A stretch of DNA of 64,000 bases from Bacillota bacterium (GTDB lineage: Bacteria; Bacillota; Clostridia; Lachnospirales; Lachnospiraceae), in the NCBI GenBank assembly GCA_023409535.1, contig JAEYGZ010000046.1:248001-312000 (forward strand), in the 5' to 3' direction. The notes under the pieces were generated by a model. It did no database searches and was not told the DNA's origin. It was given only the letters and a program-made list of their open reading frames with translations. Shown here piece after piece: positions 1 through 9,327 of this stretch (its first letter is position 1; each line of letters opens with the position of its first letter). Made by a program: the position numbers and the translations under genes.

Positions 1-2
1 TA

Positions 3-881
3 GCCTCCATGCTTCTTCTGGCAGTGATTATCGCGCTTGCCTTTCTGGCTCCTGTGCTGGCGCCCTATGATCCTAATATGCAGAATATCCCCCATGCCAA
101 TCTGCCGCCCCGGATTCCCGGTATTTCCATTGACGGCTTCAACGGCCGGTCCCAGTTACAGGGGAAGTGGATCGACAAGTATGCGCTGGCAAATGTTCCG
201 GACGGCATCAATTATTTCTTTGGTACGGACGAATTCGGAAGAGACCTGTTGTCCAGGTCCCTGTACGGAACCCGCATTTCATTGACAATCGCATTTATTG
301 CAGCGATTCTTGATCTGACCATCGGCGTTTTTTACGGCTTAACCAGTGCCTTAAAGGGCGGCAGGGTGGATAACTTCATGCAGAGAATCCTGGAAATACT
401 CACGGGTATCCCAAATCTTGTGCTGGTGGTACTGATGCTGCTGATTTTTAAGCCGGGTATTCTCTCCATCATATTTGCTCTTACCATATCCTCCTGGATA
501 CCCATGGCCCGCATTGTCAGAGGGCAAACCCTGCGCATTAAGAATCTGGAATATGTTCAGGCAGCAAAAGCTCTGGGTTCCTCTCAGGTACATAGCGCCA
601 TATCCCATATCCTGCCGAATATCGCAGGAATTGTCGTGGTAAGAGCGATGTTTTCCATCCCTTCCGCAATATTTTTTGAGACTTTTTTAAGCTTTATCGG
701 GGTCGGCATGAAGATTCCCAATGCTTCCCTCGGAACCCTTCTTAACAGCGGGTATAAGCTGTTTCGCATCCATCCCTATCAGATGTGGATTCCTTCTGCT
801 ATTCTGTGTATCATCATGCTGGCTTTTAATCTGCTGGCAGACGGATTGCGGGATGCGCTGGATCCGAAGATGAAGGAATAA
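3..881 (+). CDS. oppC: Oligopeptide ABC transporter permease OppC (5' end outside window)
   Basis: Inner-membrane permease of a peptide/oligopeptide ABC importer, BPD_transp_1 family, with OppD and OppF directly downstream. The reading frame is open to the left window edge, so the first visible ATG (position 9) is probably not the true start: OppC proteins normally carry a short cytoplasmic leader before the first membrane helix, and here the helix begins at once. A long extracytoplasmic stretch with FGTDEFGRDLLSR follows helix 1, as usual in OppC/DppC. Further helices come after it, with the EAA-like loop around AAKALGSS. The C-terminus NLLADGLRDALDPKMKE is typical of the family. The family assignment is firm; the substrate cannot be told from sequence. 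Confidence 0.93.
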   Translation, partial: ASMLLLAVIIALAFLAPVLAPYDPNMQNIPHANLPPRIPGISIDGFNGRSQLQGKWIDKYALANVPDGINYFFGTDEFGRDLLSRSLYGTRISLTIAFIAAILDLTIGVFYGLTSALKGGRVDNFMQRILEILTGIPNLVLVVLMLLIFKPGILSIIFALTISSWIPMARIVRGQTLRIKNLEYVQAAKALGSSQVHSAISHILPNIAGIVVVRAMFSIPSAIFFETFLSFIGVGMKIPNASLGTLLNSGYKLFRIHPYQMWIPSAILCIIMLAFNLLADGLRDALDPKMKE

Positions 882-945
882 CGGGAAGGCGGCAAGGAAC
901 CGTCAAAAATTTAAATGAAAGATGCGGTATGCAATAGGTGGAACT

Positions 946-2103
946 ATGTCAAAGATACAGTTGGATGTGAAGAATTTGTCCGTTTCCTTCTCCACGCAGG
1001 CAGGAACGGTTCATGCGGTCAGAGATGTAAGCTTTTCCTTATATGAAGGTGAGACGCTGGCTATCGTGGGAGAATCCGGGAGCGGAAAAACAGTTACCTG
1101 CAAAACGTTAATGCGGCTCTTATCAAAGAATGCATCCATTGATGCCGGTGAGATCCTGCTGGAGGGAAGAGATATTTTAAAGGCAGGGGAACGAACCATG
1201 CGCAGCATCAGAGGAAATGAGATTGCCATGGTATTTCAGGATCCGATGACCTCCCTGGACCCGACGATGAAGATCGGACGCCAGATTGAAGAAGTAATCA
1301 CCCTGCACCGGAAGGTAAAACAAGGGGAGGCCAGAAAGCGGATGCTTGAGCTGCTGGAGCTTGTGGGAATAGAAGATCCTGAGCGCCGCAGCCGTCAATA
1401 TCCTCATGAATTCTCCGGCGGGCAGAGACAGAGGATTGTGATATCCATCGTACTGGCCTGTGATCCGAAGGTGCTGATTGCGGATGAACCGACCACTGCA
1501 CTGGATGTAACCATGCAGGCCCAGATCATTGATTTGCTGAAATCACTGCAGAAGAAAATCAATACCTCGATTATATTTATTACCCATGACCTGGGGGTTG
1601 TAGCGAATGTGGCAGACCGGGTGGCGGTTATGTATGCGGGAAAGATCATTGAAATCGGACGGTCCGATGAAATATTTTATGATCCGAGGCACCCTTATAC
1701 CTGGGGACTGTTAAACGCCATGCCGACCCTGGATACGAATACCTCCTCCCTATATACCATCCCCGGCGCACCGCCGAATTTATTAAAGCCGCCGGCAGGA
1801 GATGCCTTTGCTCCAAGAAATGAATATGCAATGGCAGTGGATGAGTTGTATGAACCTCCCTTGTTTAAAATCAGTGACACCCATTCCGCCGCCACCTGGC
1901 TGCTGGATCCGCGGGCACCCAAAATAAATCCGCCAGCCGCGCTGGAAAAACGCAGGGAGGAATTTATCAGAAGAAAAGGCGAAGCTGTGCAAGCATACGG
2001 GATTGGGACATCCACAGGCCTGATGAACGGTATTGAGGTATCCGCATCACAGGTGAACATGTTACGGCAGACGGGAGGTATTGACGATGCAGGCAGGGAA
2101 TAA
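946..2103 (+). CDS. oppD: Oligopeptide ABC transporter ATP-binding protein OppD
   Basis: Cytoplasmic ATPase subunit of the peptide importer, 385 aa. Walker A is GESGSGKT near residue 38, the ABC signature is SGGQRQR, Walker B is LIADEPTTALD, and the switch histidine lies in ITHDLG. The oligo_HPY domain follows, with the HPYTWGLLNAMP element. An in-frame ATG exists 24 bases upstream, but AGGTGG (936-941) sits correctly only for the ATG at 946. The tail after WLLDPRAPK is about 60 residues and Arg/Glu-rich, longer than in classical OppD. Its last 17 bases overlap oppF, which suggests translational coupling. Confidence 0.94.
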   Translation: MSKIQLDVKNLSVSFSTQAGTVHAVRDVSFSLYEGETLAIVGESGSGKTVTCKTLMRLLSKNASIDAGEILLEGRDILKAGERTMRSIRGNEIAMVFQDPMTSLDPTMKIGRQIEEVITLHRKVKQGEARKRMLELLELVGIEDPERRSRQYPHEFSGGQRQRIVISIVLACDPKVLIADEPTTALDVTMQAQIIDLLKSLQKKINTSIIFITHDLGVVANVADRVAVMYAGKIIEIGRSDEIFYDPRHPYTWGLLNAMPTLDTNTSSLYTIPGAPPNLLKPPAGDAFAPRNEYAMAVDELYEPPLFKISDTHSAATWLLDPRAPKINPPAALEKRREEFIRRKGEAVQAYGIGTSTGLMNGIEVSASQVNMLRQTGGIDDAGRE

Positions 2104-2989
2104 AATTCTTGAGGTGGAAAACCTGGTACATACCTATGACACCGGTTCCCTGAAAGTAAATGCGGTCAATGACATCAGCTTTTCTATCAGGGAAGGGGAA
2201 ACCTTCGGACTGGTGGGGGAATCGGGCTGCGGAAAGACGACAACCGGACGCATGATTGTTAAATTGCTGGAGATCACTGCCGGAACCATCAGGTATCACG
2301 GTAAGGATATCACGCGGATTACTCATAAGAAGGAATTAATGAAGTTCAGGCAGGAGGTGCAGATTATTTTTCAGGACCCCTATGCTTCTCTGGATCCGCG
2401 TAAAAAGATCGGCGACATTATAGGGGAAGGCTTAATGATACATAAGCTTGCCGCCTCCAAAAAAGAGCGGAGTGATATGGTTGCTGATTTGCTGCAGACG
2501 GTAGGATTAAGCAAAGACTTTGTATCGCGGTATCCGCATGAATTCTCCGGCGGACAGCGTCAAAGAGTGGGAATAGCAAGGGCCCTGGCCCTGGATCCCA
2601 GGCTGATCGTCTGTGATGAGCCGATCTCGGCTCTGGATGTATCCATTCAGGCGCAGGTAGTAAATCTTCTGAAGGAATTACAGAAAACCAAAAAGCTGAC
2701 CTATCTGTTCATAGCCCATGATCTGTCCATGGTAAAATATATCTCCGACCGTATTGGTGTTATGTATAAAGGAAAGCTTTTGGAACTGGGGGAAGCGAAG
2801 GAGGTATATAATAACCCCATTCATCCTTATACAAAAAGCCTGATCTCGGCGATTCCTCTTCCGGATCCTTATCTGGAACGGGACAGGAGACGGACTTCCT
2901 ATACACCGGCGCCTGACAGAGAGGGGCTGAAGCTACGGGAAGTAAAGCCGGATCATTTTGTCTATTGCACGGAAGCGGGAGAGTTCTAG
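2087..2989 (+). CDS. oppF: Oligopeptide ABC transporter ATP-binding protein OppF
   Basis: Second ATPase subunit of the importer, 300 aa, expected to heterodimerise with OppD. Visible motifs: Walker A GESGCGKTT, signature SGGQRQRVGIARALAL, Walker B LIVCDEPISALDVS, H-loop IAHDLS and the oligo_HPY segment IHPYTKSLISAIP. The ATG at 2087 is chosen because GGGAGG at 2073-2078 gives 8-base spacing; a TTG 6 bases upstream is less suited. It overlaps the end of oppD. The end (HFVYCTEAGEF) resembles the usual OppF C-terminus although it is somewhat short. Confidence 0.93.
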   Translation: MQAGNKILEVENLVHTYDTGSLKVNAVNDISFSIREGETFGLVGESGCGKTTTGRMIVKLLEITAGTIRYHGKDITRITHKKELMKFRQEVQIIFQDPYASLDPRKKIGDIIGEGLMIHKLAASKKERSDMVADLLQTVGLSKDFVSRYPHEFSGGQRQRVGIARALALDPRLIVCDEPISALDVSIQAQVVNLLKELQKTKKLTYLFIAHDLSMVKYISDRIGVMYKGKLLELGEAKEVYNNPIHPYTKSLISAIPLPDPYLERDRRRTSYTPAPDREGLKLREVKPDHFVYCTEAGEF

Positions 2990-3014
2990 GAGAAGGATGG
3001 GTAAAAGACGGTAA

Positions 3015-3043
3015 CTGACATACCATGGGAAGGTTAGTATAAA
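3015..3043 (+). promoter_or_regulatory. Putative sigma-A promoter for the M20 amidohydrolase gene
   Basis: CTGACA (3015-3020), a 17-base spacer, then TATAAA (3038-3043), about 75 bases before the start codon. This suggests the peptidase gene can be expressed apart from the opp genes. Assigned by eye from consensus only. Confidence 0.45.
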
Positions 3044-3120
3044 AAATCGCAGATATTTCATACCGTATCCGCAGTATGTAGGATGATTATGCAGGTGGTT
3101 AAAAAGGGAGGAAGGATTAT

Positions 3121-4314
3121 ATGGACAGAAGAAAACAGTTAATAGAATTTATTGAAGCAAACGGAGACACTTATAAAAAGATTGCGTTGGATATTCATGA
3201 GCATCCGGAGGTAAGTAATTATGAGTTTTATGCCTGCAAGCGCCTGTCAGAACAGCTGGCAGAGGAAGGGTTTGAAGTAAAAACCGATGTTGCCGGACAT
3301 AGAACAGGTTTTTCAGCGGTTTACCGGTCCGGTAGGCCGGGACCCGTACTTGCCTTTCTGGCAGAATACGACGCGTTGGAGGGGCTGGGACACGGATGCG
3401 GACATAATCTCTTCGGAGCAACCTCATTGCTGGCGGCAGCAGCATTGAAAAAGGTAATCCGGGAGACAGGAGGGGAAGTCAGGGTATACGGAACACCCGG
3501 GGAAGAAGGAGGAGAGAACGGAAGCGCAAAAGGAAGCTTTGTCAGGGAAGGTTTCTTTCGGGAGGTGGATGCAGCCTTATGTGTGCATCCCGGTGCCGAT
3601 ACCCATAAGCTGACAGGGGTATCTTTAGGCTGTGCGCCTGTTGATATTGAATTCTGGGGACGCGCAGCTCACGCGTCAGGTGCGCCGGAGAAGGGGATTA
3701 ACGCACTGGACGGGATCCTCCAGGTATACAATTCAATCAACGCATTGAGACAGCATTTATCAAAGGATGTACGAATTCATGGTATTATTGCAAACGGTGG
3801 TGATGCTCCCAATATTGTACCGGAATATGCCAAGGCAAAATTCTATCTTCGTGCGGCAACGGCACCCAAACTGGAAGAGGTATATCAAAAGGTTGAACAT
3901 ATTGTAGAAGGCGCGGCTCTTGCGACCGGTGCCCGAGGCCGGATACAGCCCTACCAGAACAGAGTGGAAAATACCATTCCCACCCCTTCCTTTGATGCGG
4001 TATATGAGAAAAACCTGAAGCTGTTCGGAGAGGTGATAACACCTGCGGAAAAAAACGGCCCTTTGGGCTCAACGGATGTGGGTAATGTATCCCAGGTAAT
4101 TCCGGTAATACAGCCTCATATCTCCATTACCGATGTCCCGGTTGCGGGTCACAGCGAGGAAATGAAGGCGGCTGCCTGCTCCGGGAAGGGGCTTGCTTCT
4201 GTATTGCTTGGAGCAAAGGTATTAAGCTTCACTGCGCTTGATCTGCTGGAAGACCGGCAATTGCTGGCCAAAATCAAAGAGGAGCATAAAAGATTATTAC
4301 AGGAACAAAACTAA
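3121..4314 (+). CDS. M20 family metallo-amidohydrolase (M20D, AbgB/aminoacylase-like)
   Basis: Predicted zinc-dependent cytoplasmic hydrolase of N-acyl amino acids or small peptides, 397 aa. The metal-binding region is visible: HEHPEVS near residue 27, AEYDALEGLGHGCGHN near residues 82-96 (Cys/His ligands of the M20D subgroup) and GTPGEEGGE near residue 125. The dimerisation domain carries the RAAHASGAPE block near residue 181, and the family C-terminal His block is TDVPVAGHSEEM. The RBS is the GGGAGGAAGG stretch before the ATG. It lies just behind a peptide importer, so hydrolysis of imported peptides or acylated amino acids is a reasonable inference. The exact substrate is not determinable. 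Confidence 0.85.
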   Translation: MDRRKQLIEFIEANGDTYKKIALDIHEHPEVSNYEFYACKRLSEQLAEEGFEVKTDVAGHRTGFSAVYRSGRPGPVLAFLAEYDALEGLGHGCGHNLFGATSLLAAAALKKVIRETGGEVRVYGTPGEEGGENGSAKGSFVREGFFREVDAALCVHPGADTHKLTGVSLGCAPVDIEFWGRAAHASGAPEKGINALDGILQVYNSINALRQHLSKDVRIHGIIANGGDAPNIVPEYAKAKFYLRAATAPKLEEVYQKVEHIVEGAALATGARGRIQPYQNRVENTIPTPSFDAVYEKNLKLFGEVITPAEKNGPLGSTDVGNVSQVIPVIQPHISITDVPVAGHSEEMKAAACSGKGLASVLLGAKVLSFTALDLLEDRQLLAKIKEEHKRLLQEQN

Positions 4315-4332
4315 TAGGGAATTGCAAAGCAG

Positions 4333-4368
4333 GCTGCTATCGTATAACATTTAAGATAGCAGCTTTTT
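4333..4368 (+). terminator. Intrinsic terminator after the amidohydrolase gene
   Basis: A perfect 9-bp stem GCTGCTATC / GATAGCAGC (4333-4341 and 4355-4363) with a 13-base loop, followed by TTTTT. It separates the opp/peptidase region from the next gene. Confidence 0.85.
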
Positions 4369-4404
4369 AATTTGTGCAATCGGTTTCTGAAAGGAGGATG
4401 GCAA

Positions 4405-5112
4405 TTGTCCGACAGCAGAAGAGGCTATGTCCCCACAGACAGCAGGGAGTTTAATCAGGAGAGCCAGCTGTTATTACGCAAAGCCCAGAAGGATATTCTC
4501 TATCTTCTGGAACAGGGCTATCCCATCAAAGGTGCGTCTACCTTTGTGGGCAATCATTATATGCTCTCCCAGCGGCAGAGACTTGCTATAGTCAGAGCGA
4601 CTGCTATTAAAAGCACACGTATGCTGCGGGAATCCAAGCGATTATCGGGTGCATCAATTGGTAAAAAAGTATATATTGACGGACTCAATGTGATCATCAC
4701 CCTGGAGGTTGCATTGTCAAGCTCTACCTTAATTCATTGCATGGATGGAACCATACGGGATCTGGCGGGACTTCGGGGAACCTATCACATCATAGACAAG
4801 ACTGAGGAAGCCATTCGGTTGATCGGGGAAGAACTGCAATTATATGGGGTTGAGGAGGCGGTATTCTACCTGGATGCTCCTGTCTCCAATACAGGAAGGC
4901 TGAAACAGAAAATATTCGAGGTTCTGCAGCCTTATGCGCTTGACACGAAGATTGAACTTGTAAATAACGCAGATGTGATTTTGCAGGGGCTAGGTTCTGT
5001 GATTACACAGGATTCCATTATCTTAAATGAATGTGAGAGCTGGAGTAATCTTACTGCGGAAATTGTGAAAAAACGGGTTCCCAAAGTCCCTCTGGTGGAG
5101 CTTCATGTCTAA
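4405..5112 (+). CDS. DUF434 (DUF5616) domain protein of unknown function
   Basis: 235-aa soluble protein. The N-terminal part (roughly residues 15-65, around LLRKAQKDILYLLEQGYPI and FVGNHYMLSQRQRLAI) resembles the DUF434 family. The remainder begins IDGLNVIITLEVALS and contains the conserved-looking YLDAPVSNTGRLK and a terminal segment NADVILQGLGSVITQDS. Acidic residues at strand ends (IDGLN, LDAPVSN, NADVI) recall PIN/NYN-type nuclease folds; this is inference only. The start is TTG at 4405, because AAGGAGG (4391-4397) is 7 bases upstream. No signal peptide or membrane segment. Confidence 0.6.
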   Translation: MSDSRRGYVPTDSREFNQESQLLLRKAQKDILYLLEQGYPIKGASTFVGNHYMLSQRQRLAIVRATAIKSTRMLRESKRLSGASIGKKVYIDGLNVIITLEVALSSSTLIHCMDGTIRDLAGLRGTYHIIDKTEEAIRLIGEELQLYGVEEAVFYLDAPVSNTGRLKQKIFEVLQPYALDTKIELVNNADVILQGLGSVITQDSIILNECESWSNLTAEIVKKRVPKVPLVELHV

Positions 5113-5142
5113 CTTATCCTATGGAACTCTGCCATGTTTTTC

Positions 5143-5170
5143 TTTACAAAAATGTTAATTCGCCTATAAT
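5143..5170 (+). promoter_or_regulatory. Putative sigma-A promoter upstream of murE
   Basis: TTTACA (5143-5148), 16-base spacer, TATAAT (5165-5170). This is the best -35/-10 pair in the 168-base gap before murE and leaves a leader of about 100 nt. Confidence 0.6.
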
Positions 5171-5214
5171 TATAGGTAAAGTCTTAATTATAATAAGTCA
5201 ATAAATATTGGCCG

Positions 5215-5252
5215 AAGGGTAGGAAGCAAGGGTTGCCAAGGGTTACTACCTT
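5215..5252 (+). promoter_or_regulatory. murE: Nested hairpin in the murE leader
   Basis: An outer stem AAGGGTAG (5215-5222) / CTACCTT (5246-5252), with one bulged G, encloses a small hairpin GCAA-GGG-TTGC (5226-5236). It ends about 12 bases before the murE Shine-Dalgarno region. It does not match the T-box core or any riboswitch that I recognise. Confidence 0.4.
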
Positions 5253-5280
5253 ATAAAGAAAACATTGAGGAGGTTGATCC

Positions 5281-6750
5281 ATGTTACTGAAAGATCTATT
5301 GGAACATATTTCATATACCTGTCTGCAGGGGGATATTACAAAGGAAGTGTCGGAATTAATTTATGATTCCCGAAAGGTGGTTCCCGGATGTGTATTTGTA
5401 TGTATCTCCGGTGCGGTGTTTGACGCACATACCTTTGTGGCAGAGGCGGCTGAAAAAGGTGCTGCGGCGATTATTACGGAAAAAGAGGTGGAGCTGCCGG
5501 AGGGTGCCGCTGTGATTAGGGTGGAGGATACCAGACTTGCGTTAGCCCATATGTCGGCGGCATATTTTAGATATCCGGCTGAGAAACTGATAACCATTGG
5601 TGTTACCGGTACCAAGGGCAAAACCACGACCGCCTATATGATGAAATCTATTCTTGAGAATACAGGAAAGAAGGTCGGTCTCATCGGTACCATTGAGACC
5701 ATTATCGGTGATAGGGTGATTCCGGCAAGTAATACAACACCTGAATCCTATCTGATTCAGCAGACCTTTGCCGAAATGGCGGAAGCAGGCTGCGAGCTGG
5801 TGGTTATGGAGGTTTCCTCCCAGGGTCTTAAGTTAAACCGTGTTGCAGGCTTTACTTACGATTATGGGGTATTCACCAATCTTGGGGAGGACCATATCGG
5901 CGGCGCGGAGCATACGGATTTTCAGGATTATCTGACCAGCAAGAGCAAGCTCTTCAAACAGTGTAAGGTTGGTCTTGTGAATATTGATGACGAACATGCA
6001 GAGGAGATCTTAACCGGTCACACCTGCAAGGTGGAGACCTTCGGTTTCTCACAGGACGCGGATATCAGGGCGACGGATATTAAGCTGATCCAAAGAAGCG
6101 GTTACCTGGGAATTGCATACCGCATCAACGGATTGATGAATCTTGCGGTTGAAATGAACATCCCCGGTAAATTCAATGTCTATAATTCGCTTTGTGCAAT
6201 CTCTCTTTGCAGGCATTTTGGCGTAAGTAACGAGGAGATATTAAAGGCATTGAAGCATGTAAATGTCAGAGGAAGAGTGGAGCTGGTACCCGTGTCCGAG
6301 AAGTTCAGCGTCATGCTGGATTACGCACACAATGCCATGAGCTTGCAGAGCTTACTTACAACCCTGAAGGAGTATCAGCCGAAGCGCCTGGTTTGCCTGT
6401 TTGGCTGTGGAGGCAATCGTTCCAGAAGCAGACGCTTTGAGATGGGGGAGGTGTCCTCCAATTTGGCGGACCTGACGGTGGTAACCTCAGATAATCCAAG
6501 ATTTGAGGAACCCCAGGATATTGTCAACGATATTATCGAAGGGGTGAGGAGAGGTCCCGGAGAATATGTAGAGATTCTTGACCGCAAAGAGGCCGTCCGT
6601 TATGTCATCGAGCATGCCAGGGAAGGTGACGTCGTTGTGATTGCGGGTAAGGGGCATGAGGATTATCAGGAAATCAAGGGTGTGAAATATCCCATGGATG
6701 ACCGGCTGCTAATCCGGGATGCGGCTGCGGAAGCAGACATATTAAAATAA
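5281..6750 (+). CDS. murE: UDP-N-acetylmuramoyl-tripeptide synthetase MurE (meso-DAP type)
   Basis: Cytoplasmic Mur ligase that adds the third stem-peptide residue to UDP-MurNAc-L-Ala-D-Glu, 489 aa. The N-terminal domain has YDSRKVVPG, the ATP loop is TGTKGKTTTAYM near residue 108, and the central domain has TTPES and MEVSSQGL. The C-terminal domain contains DNPR (TSDNPRFEEP), the signature of enzymes that add meso-diaminopimelate rather than lysine. The DAP-type wall is therefore read from this motif. The gene is preceded by GAGGAGG. In B. subtilis murE lies between spoVD and mraY; here it is about 17 kb upstream of the division cluster, next to priA. Confidence 0.96.
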   Translation: MLLKDLLEHISYTCLQGDITKEVSELIYDSRKVVPGCVFVCISGAVFDAHTFVAEAAEKGAAAIITEKEVELPEGAAVIRVEDTRLALAHMSAAYFRYPAEKLITIGVTGTKGKTTTAYMMKSILENTGKKVGLIGTIETIIGDRVIPASNTTPESYLIQQTFAEMAEAGCELVVMEVSSQGLKLNRVAGFTYDYGVFTNLGEDHIGGAEHTDFQDYLTSKSKLFKQCKVGLVNIDDEHAEEILTGHTCKVETFGFSQDADIRATDIKLIQRSGYLGIAYRINGLMNLAVEMNIPGKFNVYNSLCAISLCRHFGVSNEEILKALKHVNVRGRVELVPVSEKFSVMLDYAHNAMSLQSLLTTLKEYQPKRLVCLFGCGGNRSRSRRFEMGEVSSNLADLTVVTSDNPRFEEPQDIVNDIIEGVRRGPGEYVEILDRKEAVRYVIEHAREGDVVVIAGKGHEDYQEIKGVKYPMDDRLLIRDAAAEADILK

Positions 6751-6758
6751 GAGTACGC

Positions 6759-6786
6759 TTGAACAAAAGTATATTTACAATAGGAT
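6759..6786 (+). promoter_or_regulatory. Weak candidate promoter before priA
   Basis: TTGAAC (6759-6764), 16-base spacer, TAGGAT (6781-6786), in the 101-base murE-priA gap. A small A/T-rich inverted repeat (AAATTACA ... TGTAATTT) follows before the RBS. The -10 match is modest. Confidence 0.3.
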
Positions 6787-6851
6787 AAGCAGACAAATTA
6801 CAATAGTAAAATGTAATTTTAATAAATTAAACTTACACGAAGGAGGATGCT

Positions 6852-9098
6852 ATGTCTGATCAACGTTTTGCAGATATTATTATTGATATCTCCCATGAGA
6901 ATCTGGACAGAACCTATCAGTATGCAATTCCTCCGGAGCTCGTTGACCAGGCAGCAGTCGGCTCTCTGGTGGTAGTACCCTTTGGGAAAGGAAACCGTCA
7001 GATCAACGGATATATCGTCGATCTCTCCATTGAACCAAAGCTCAGTGCGGAGCTTATTAAACCCATTGCCAGGGTGGTTGCGGATGCACCGGTGATTGAC
7101 AGTCACTTGATCTATCTTGCTTATTGGATTAAGGAAACCTTTGGCGGTACCATCAATGATGCCTTAAAAACGGTTATCCCGGTGCGTAAGGCAGTAAAAA
7201 TCAAAGAACAGAAAAGCGTTCAGCTGGTTGTAGATCTTAAGCAGGCCAATCAGCTGTATTTTGAATATCAACGGAAGAATAACAAAGCAAAGCTTCGTCT
7301 CTTAGAAGCACTGATGAAGGAACCGAGCCTGAATTATGATATGGTAATTAATAAGCTGAATATCCCAAGGGCGACCCTTCAGGGAATGGAACAACAGGGT
7401 GTAACGAAGACGGTCTCAGAGCAGATTTACCGCAATCCGGTACAGAGCGGCATCAGCCGGTTTCAGCCCATCCTTCTCAATGAGGAACAGCAGTACATCG
7501 TATCTGATCTTATCCGTGAATACGACCGGGGAATCCGAGGGGAATATCTGGTACACGGTATCACCGGAAGCGGCAAGACGGAAGTCTATATGGAGATCAT
7601 TGCACATGTAATCAGCCGGGGGATGCAGGTCATCCTTCTGATTCCGGAAATTGCCCTGACCTATCAAACGGTGCAGCGTTTTTACAAACGTTTTGGTGAC
7701 CGGATCTCCGTCATGAATTCAAAAATGTCCCAGGGAGAACGCTATGATCAAAGCGAACGGGCAAGAAACGGTGAGCTTGACATCATCATAGGACCCAGGT
7801 CGGCACTCTTTACTCCCTTTCAGAAGCTTGGTCTCATCATCATCGATGAGGAGCATGAGAATAGCTATAAGAGTGAGACCACACCCAAGTATCATGCGGT
7901 ATGGGTTGCCAGAAAGCGTGCCCAGTTAACCGGAAGCTCTGTCGTCTTAGGCTCAGCTACACCCTCAACAGAGACTTATCTTCGGGCGAAGCAGGGAGAG
8001 CTGAAAAAGTATACCCTGACAAGGCGCGCCAAGGAGGCGAAACAGCCTCAGGTCTGGGTGGTGGATCTCCGGGAAGAGCTGAAGCAGAAGAATAAATCGA
8101 TTTTCAGCAGAAAGCTGAAGGAATTAATTGAGGACCGCCTTCGTCAGAAGGAGCAGATCATGCTTTTCTTAAACCGCCGCGGATATGCCGGCTTTATTTC
8201 CTGCCGAAGCTGCGGATATGTAGTGAAGTGTCCCCACTGTGATATCTCCTTAACCTCGCATAATAACGGAAAGATGATCTGTCATTATTGCGGCTATGAG
8301 GAACAGCAGCCGGTAAACTGCCCCTCCTGCGGTTCAAAATATATTGCAGCCTTCGGAACAGGAACACAGAAGGTGGAGGAACTGGTGAAGAAGGAATTCC
8401 CCGATGCAAGGGTTCTGCGTATGGATACGGATACCACAAGGAACAAGGGGGGACATGAAACAATTCTTTCTGCATTCTCAGAGCACCGGGCGGATATTCT
8501 GGTAGGTACTCAGATGATAGTAAAAGGACATGATTTTCCCAAGGTGACCCTGGTGGGAATTATTGCTGCCGATTTATCCTTGTATACCGGTGATTTTCGT
8601 GCAAGCGAAAGAACCTTTCAGCTGCTGTGCCAGGCGGCGGGAAGAGCGGGCAGGGATGCGCTGCCCGGAGAGGTGGTCATACAGACCTATCATCCCGAGC
8701 ACTACAGTATTACGGCTGCAGCCCAGGGTGATTATGATACTTTTTTTGAACAGGAAATATTATACCGCAGGCTGATGCAGTATCCGCCGGTGTCGCATAT
8801 GCTTCTGGCCTTAATCACTTCCAGACAGGAGGAGCGGGCGGAAGGAGCTGCACTGCATTTAGGGGAAGCACTCAGACACTATATCGAGGAACAGCAGCTG
8901 TCGGCACAGATTATCGGACCGGCGCCGGCAGCAATCATGAAGGCTAACGATATCTACCGCCGCGTCATTTATATCAAGCATGAGGAATATGGTGCTCTGG
9001 TGGATACTAAGAATTATCTGGAGGGATATTTCATATACTCAGAGCAGTTCTCGGGATGTAATCTGCAGTTTGATTTTGATCCTATGAGTAACTACTAA
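6852..9098 (+). CDS. priA: Primosomal protein N' (PriA helicase)
   Basis: 3'-5' superfamily 2 DNA helicase that reloads the replisome at stalled forks, 748 aa. The N-terminal 3'-DNA-end binding domain (IPPELVDQAAVGSLVVVPFG) is followed by helicase motif I GITGSGKTEV, DEEH (IIIDEEHENSYK) and GSATPSTE. A zinc-binding module with eight cysteines starts at CRSCGYVVKCPHC and continues CHYCGYEE and CPSCGSKY. Motif VI is QAAGRAGRD. The RBS AAGGAGG precedes the ATG. It heads the priA-def-fmt-rsmB-rlmN-prpC-prkC-rsgA-rpe-thiN string, conserved with Bacillus. Confidence 0.97.
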   Translation: MSDQRFADIIIDISHENLDRTYQYAIPPELVDQAAVGSLVVVPFGKGNRQINGYIVDLSIEPKLSAELIKPIARVVADAPVIDSHLIYLAYWIKETFGGTINDALKTVIPVRKAVKIKEQKSVQLVVDLKQANQLYFEYQRKNNKAKLRLLEALMKEPSLNYDMVINKLNIPRATLQGMEQQGVTKTVSEQIYRNPVQSGISRFQPILLNEEQQYIVSDLIREYDRGIRGEYLVHGITGSGKTEVYMEIIAHVISRGMQVILLIPEIALTYQTVQRFYKRFGDRISVMNSKMSQGERYDQSERARNGELDIIIGPRSALFTPFQKLGLIIIDEEHENSYKSETTPKYHAVWVARKRAQLTGSSVVLGSATPSTETYLRAKQGELKKYTLTRRAKEAKQPQVWVVDLREELKQKNKSIFSRKLKELIEDRLRQKEQIMLFLNRRGYAGFISCRSCGYVVKCPHCDISLTSHNNGKMICHYCGYEEQQPVNCPSCGSKYIAAFGTGTQKVEELVKKEFPDARVLRMDTDTTRNKGGHETILSAFSEHRADILVGTQMIVKGHDFPKVTLVGIIAADLSLYTGDFRASERTFQLLCQAAGRAGRDALPGEVVIQTYHPEHYSITAAAQGDYDTFFEQEILYRRLMQYPPVSHMLLALITSRQEERAEGAALHLGEALRHYIEEQQLSAQIIGPAPAAIMKANDIYRRVIYIKHEEYGALVDTKNYLEGYFIYSEQFSGCNLQFDFDPMSNY

Positions 9099-9260
9099 GC
9101 CATTATTTCATAGTGCCGTTAATATGATAGTATGACAAAAGGCGATGCTGTCACGGCGGCATGACCGGCCGCGAATGATATGTTCCTTTGGCCCGGTATT
9201 CATCATACCGATAATTCATAAATTTTTTTTAGATATTTTATGGACTGGTAAGAGAATTTG

Positions 9261-9290
9261 TTGATAATACACCGGCAGTTATGATATGAT
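9261..9290 (+). promoter_or_regulatory. Putative sigma-A promoter for def
   Basis: TTGATA (9261-9266), 18-base spacer, TATGAT (9285-9290), ending 37 bases before the def start. The rest of the 229-base priA-def gap holds a short hairpin CGGTAT / ATACCG (9194-9210) followed 12 bases later by a run of eight T, perhaps a weak terminator of priA. Confidence 0.5.
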
Positions 9291-9327
9291 ATTGTATTGT
9301 TCAATCAAGATAGAGAGGAAGATGATT

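Noticed and set aside
5215..5252. T-box or riboswitch in front of murE
   Set aside because: No AGGGTGGNACCGCG-type antiterminator core, no terminator and too short a leader.
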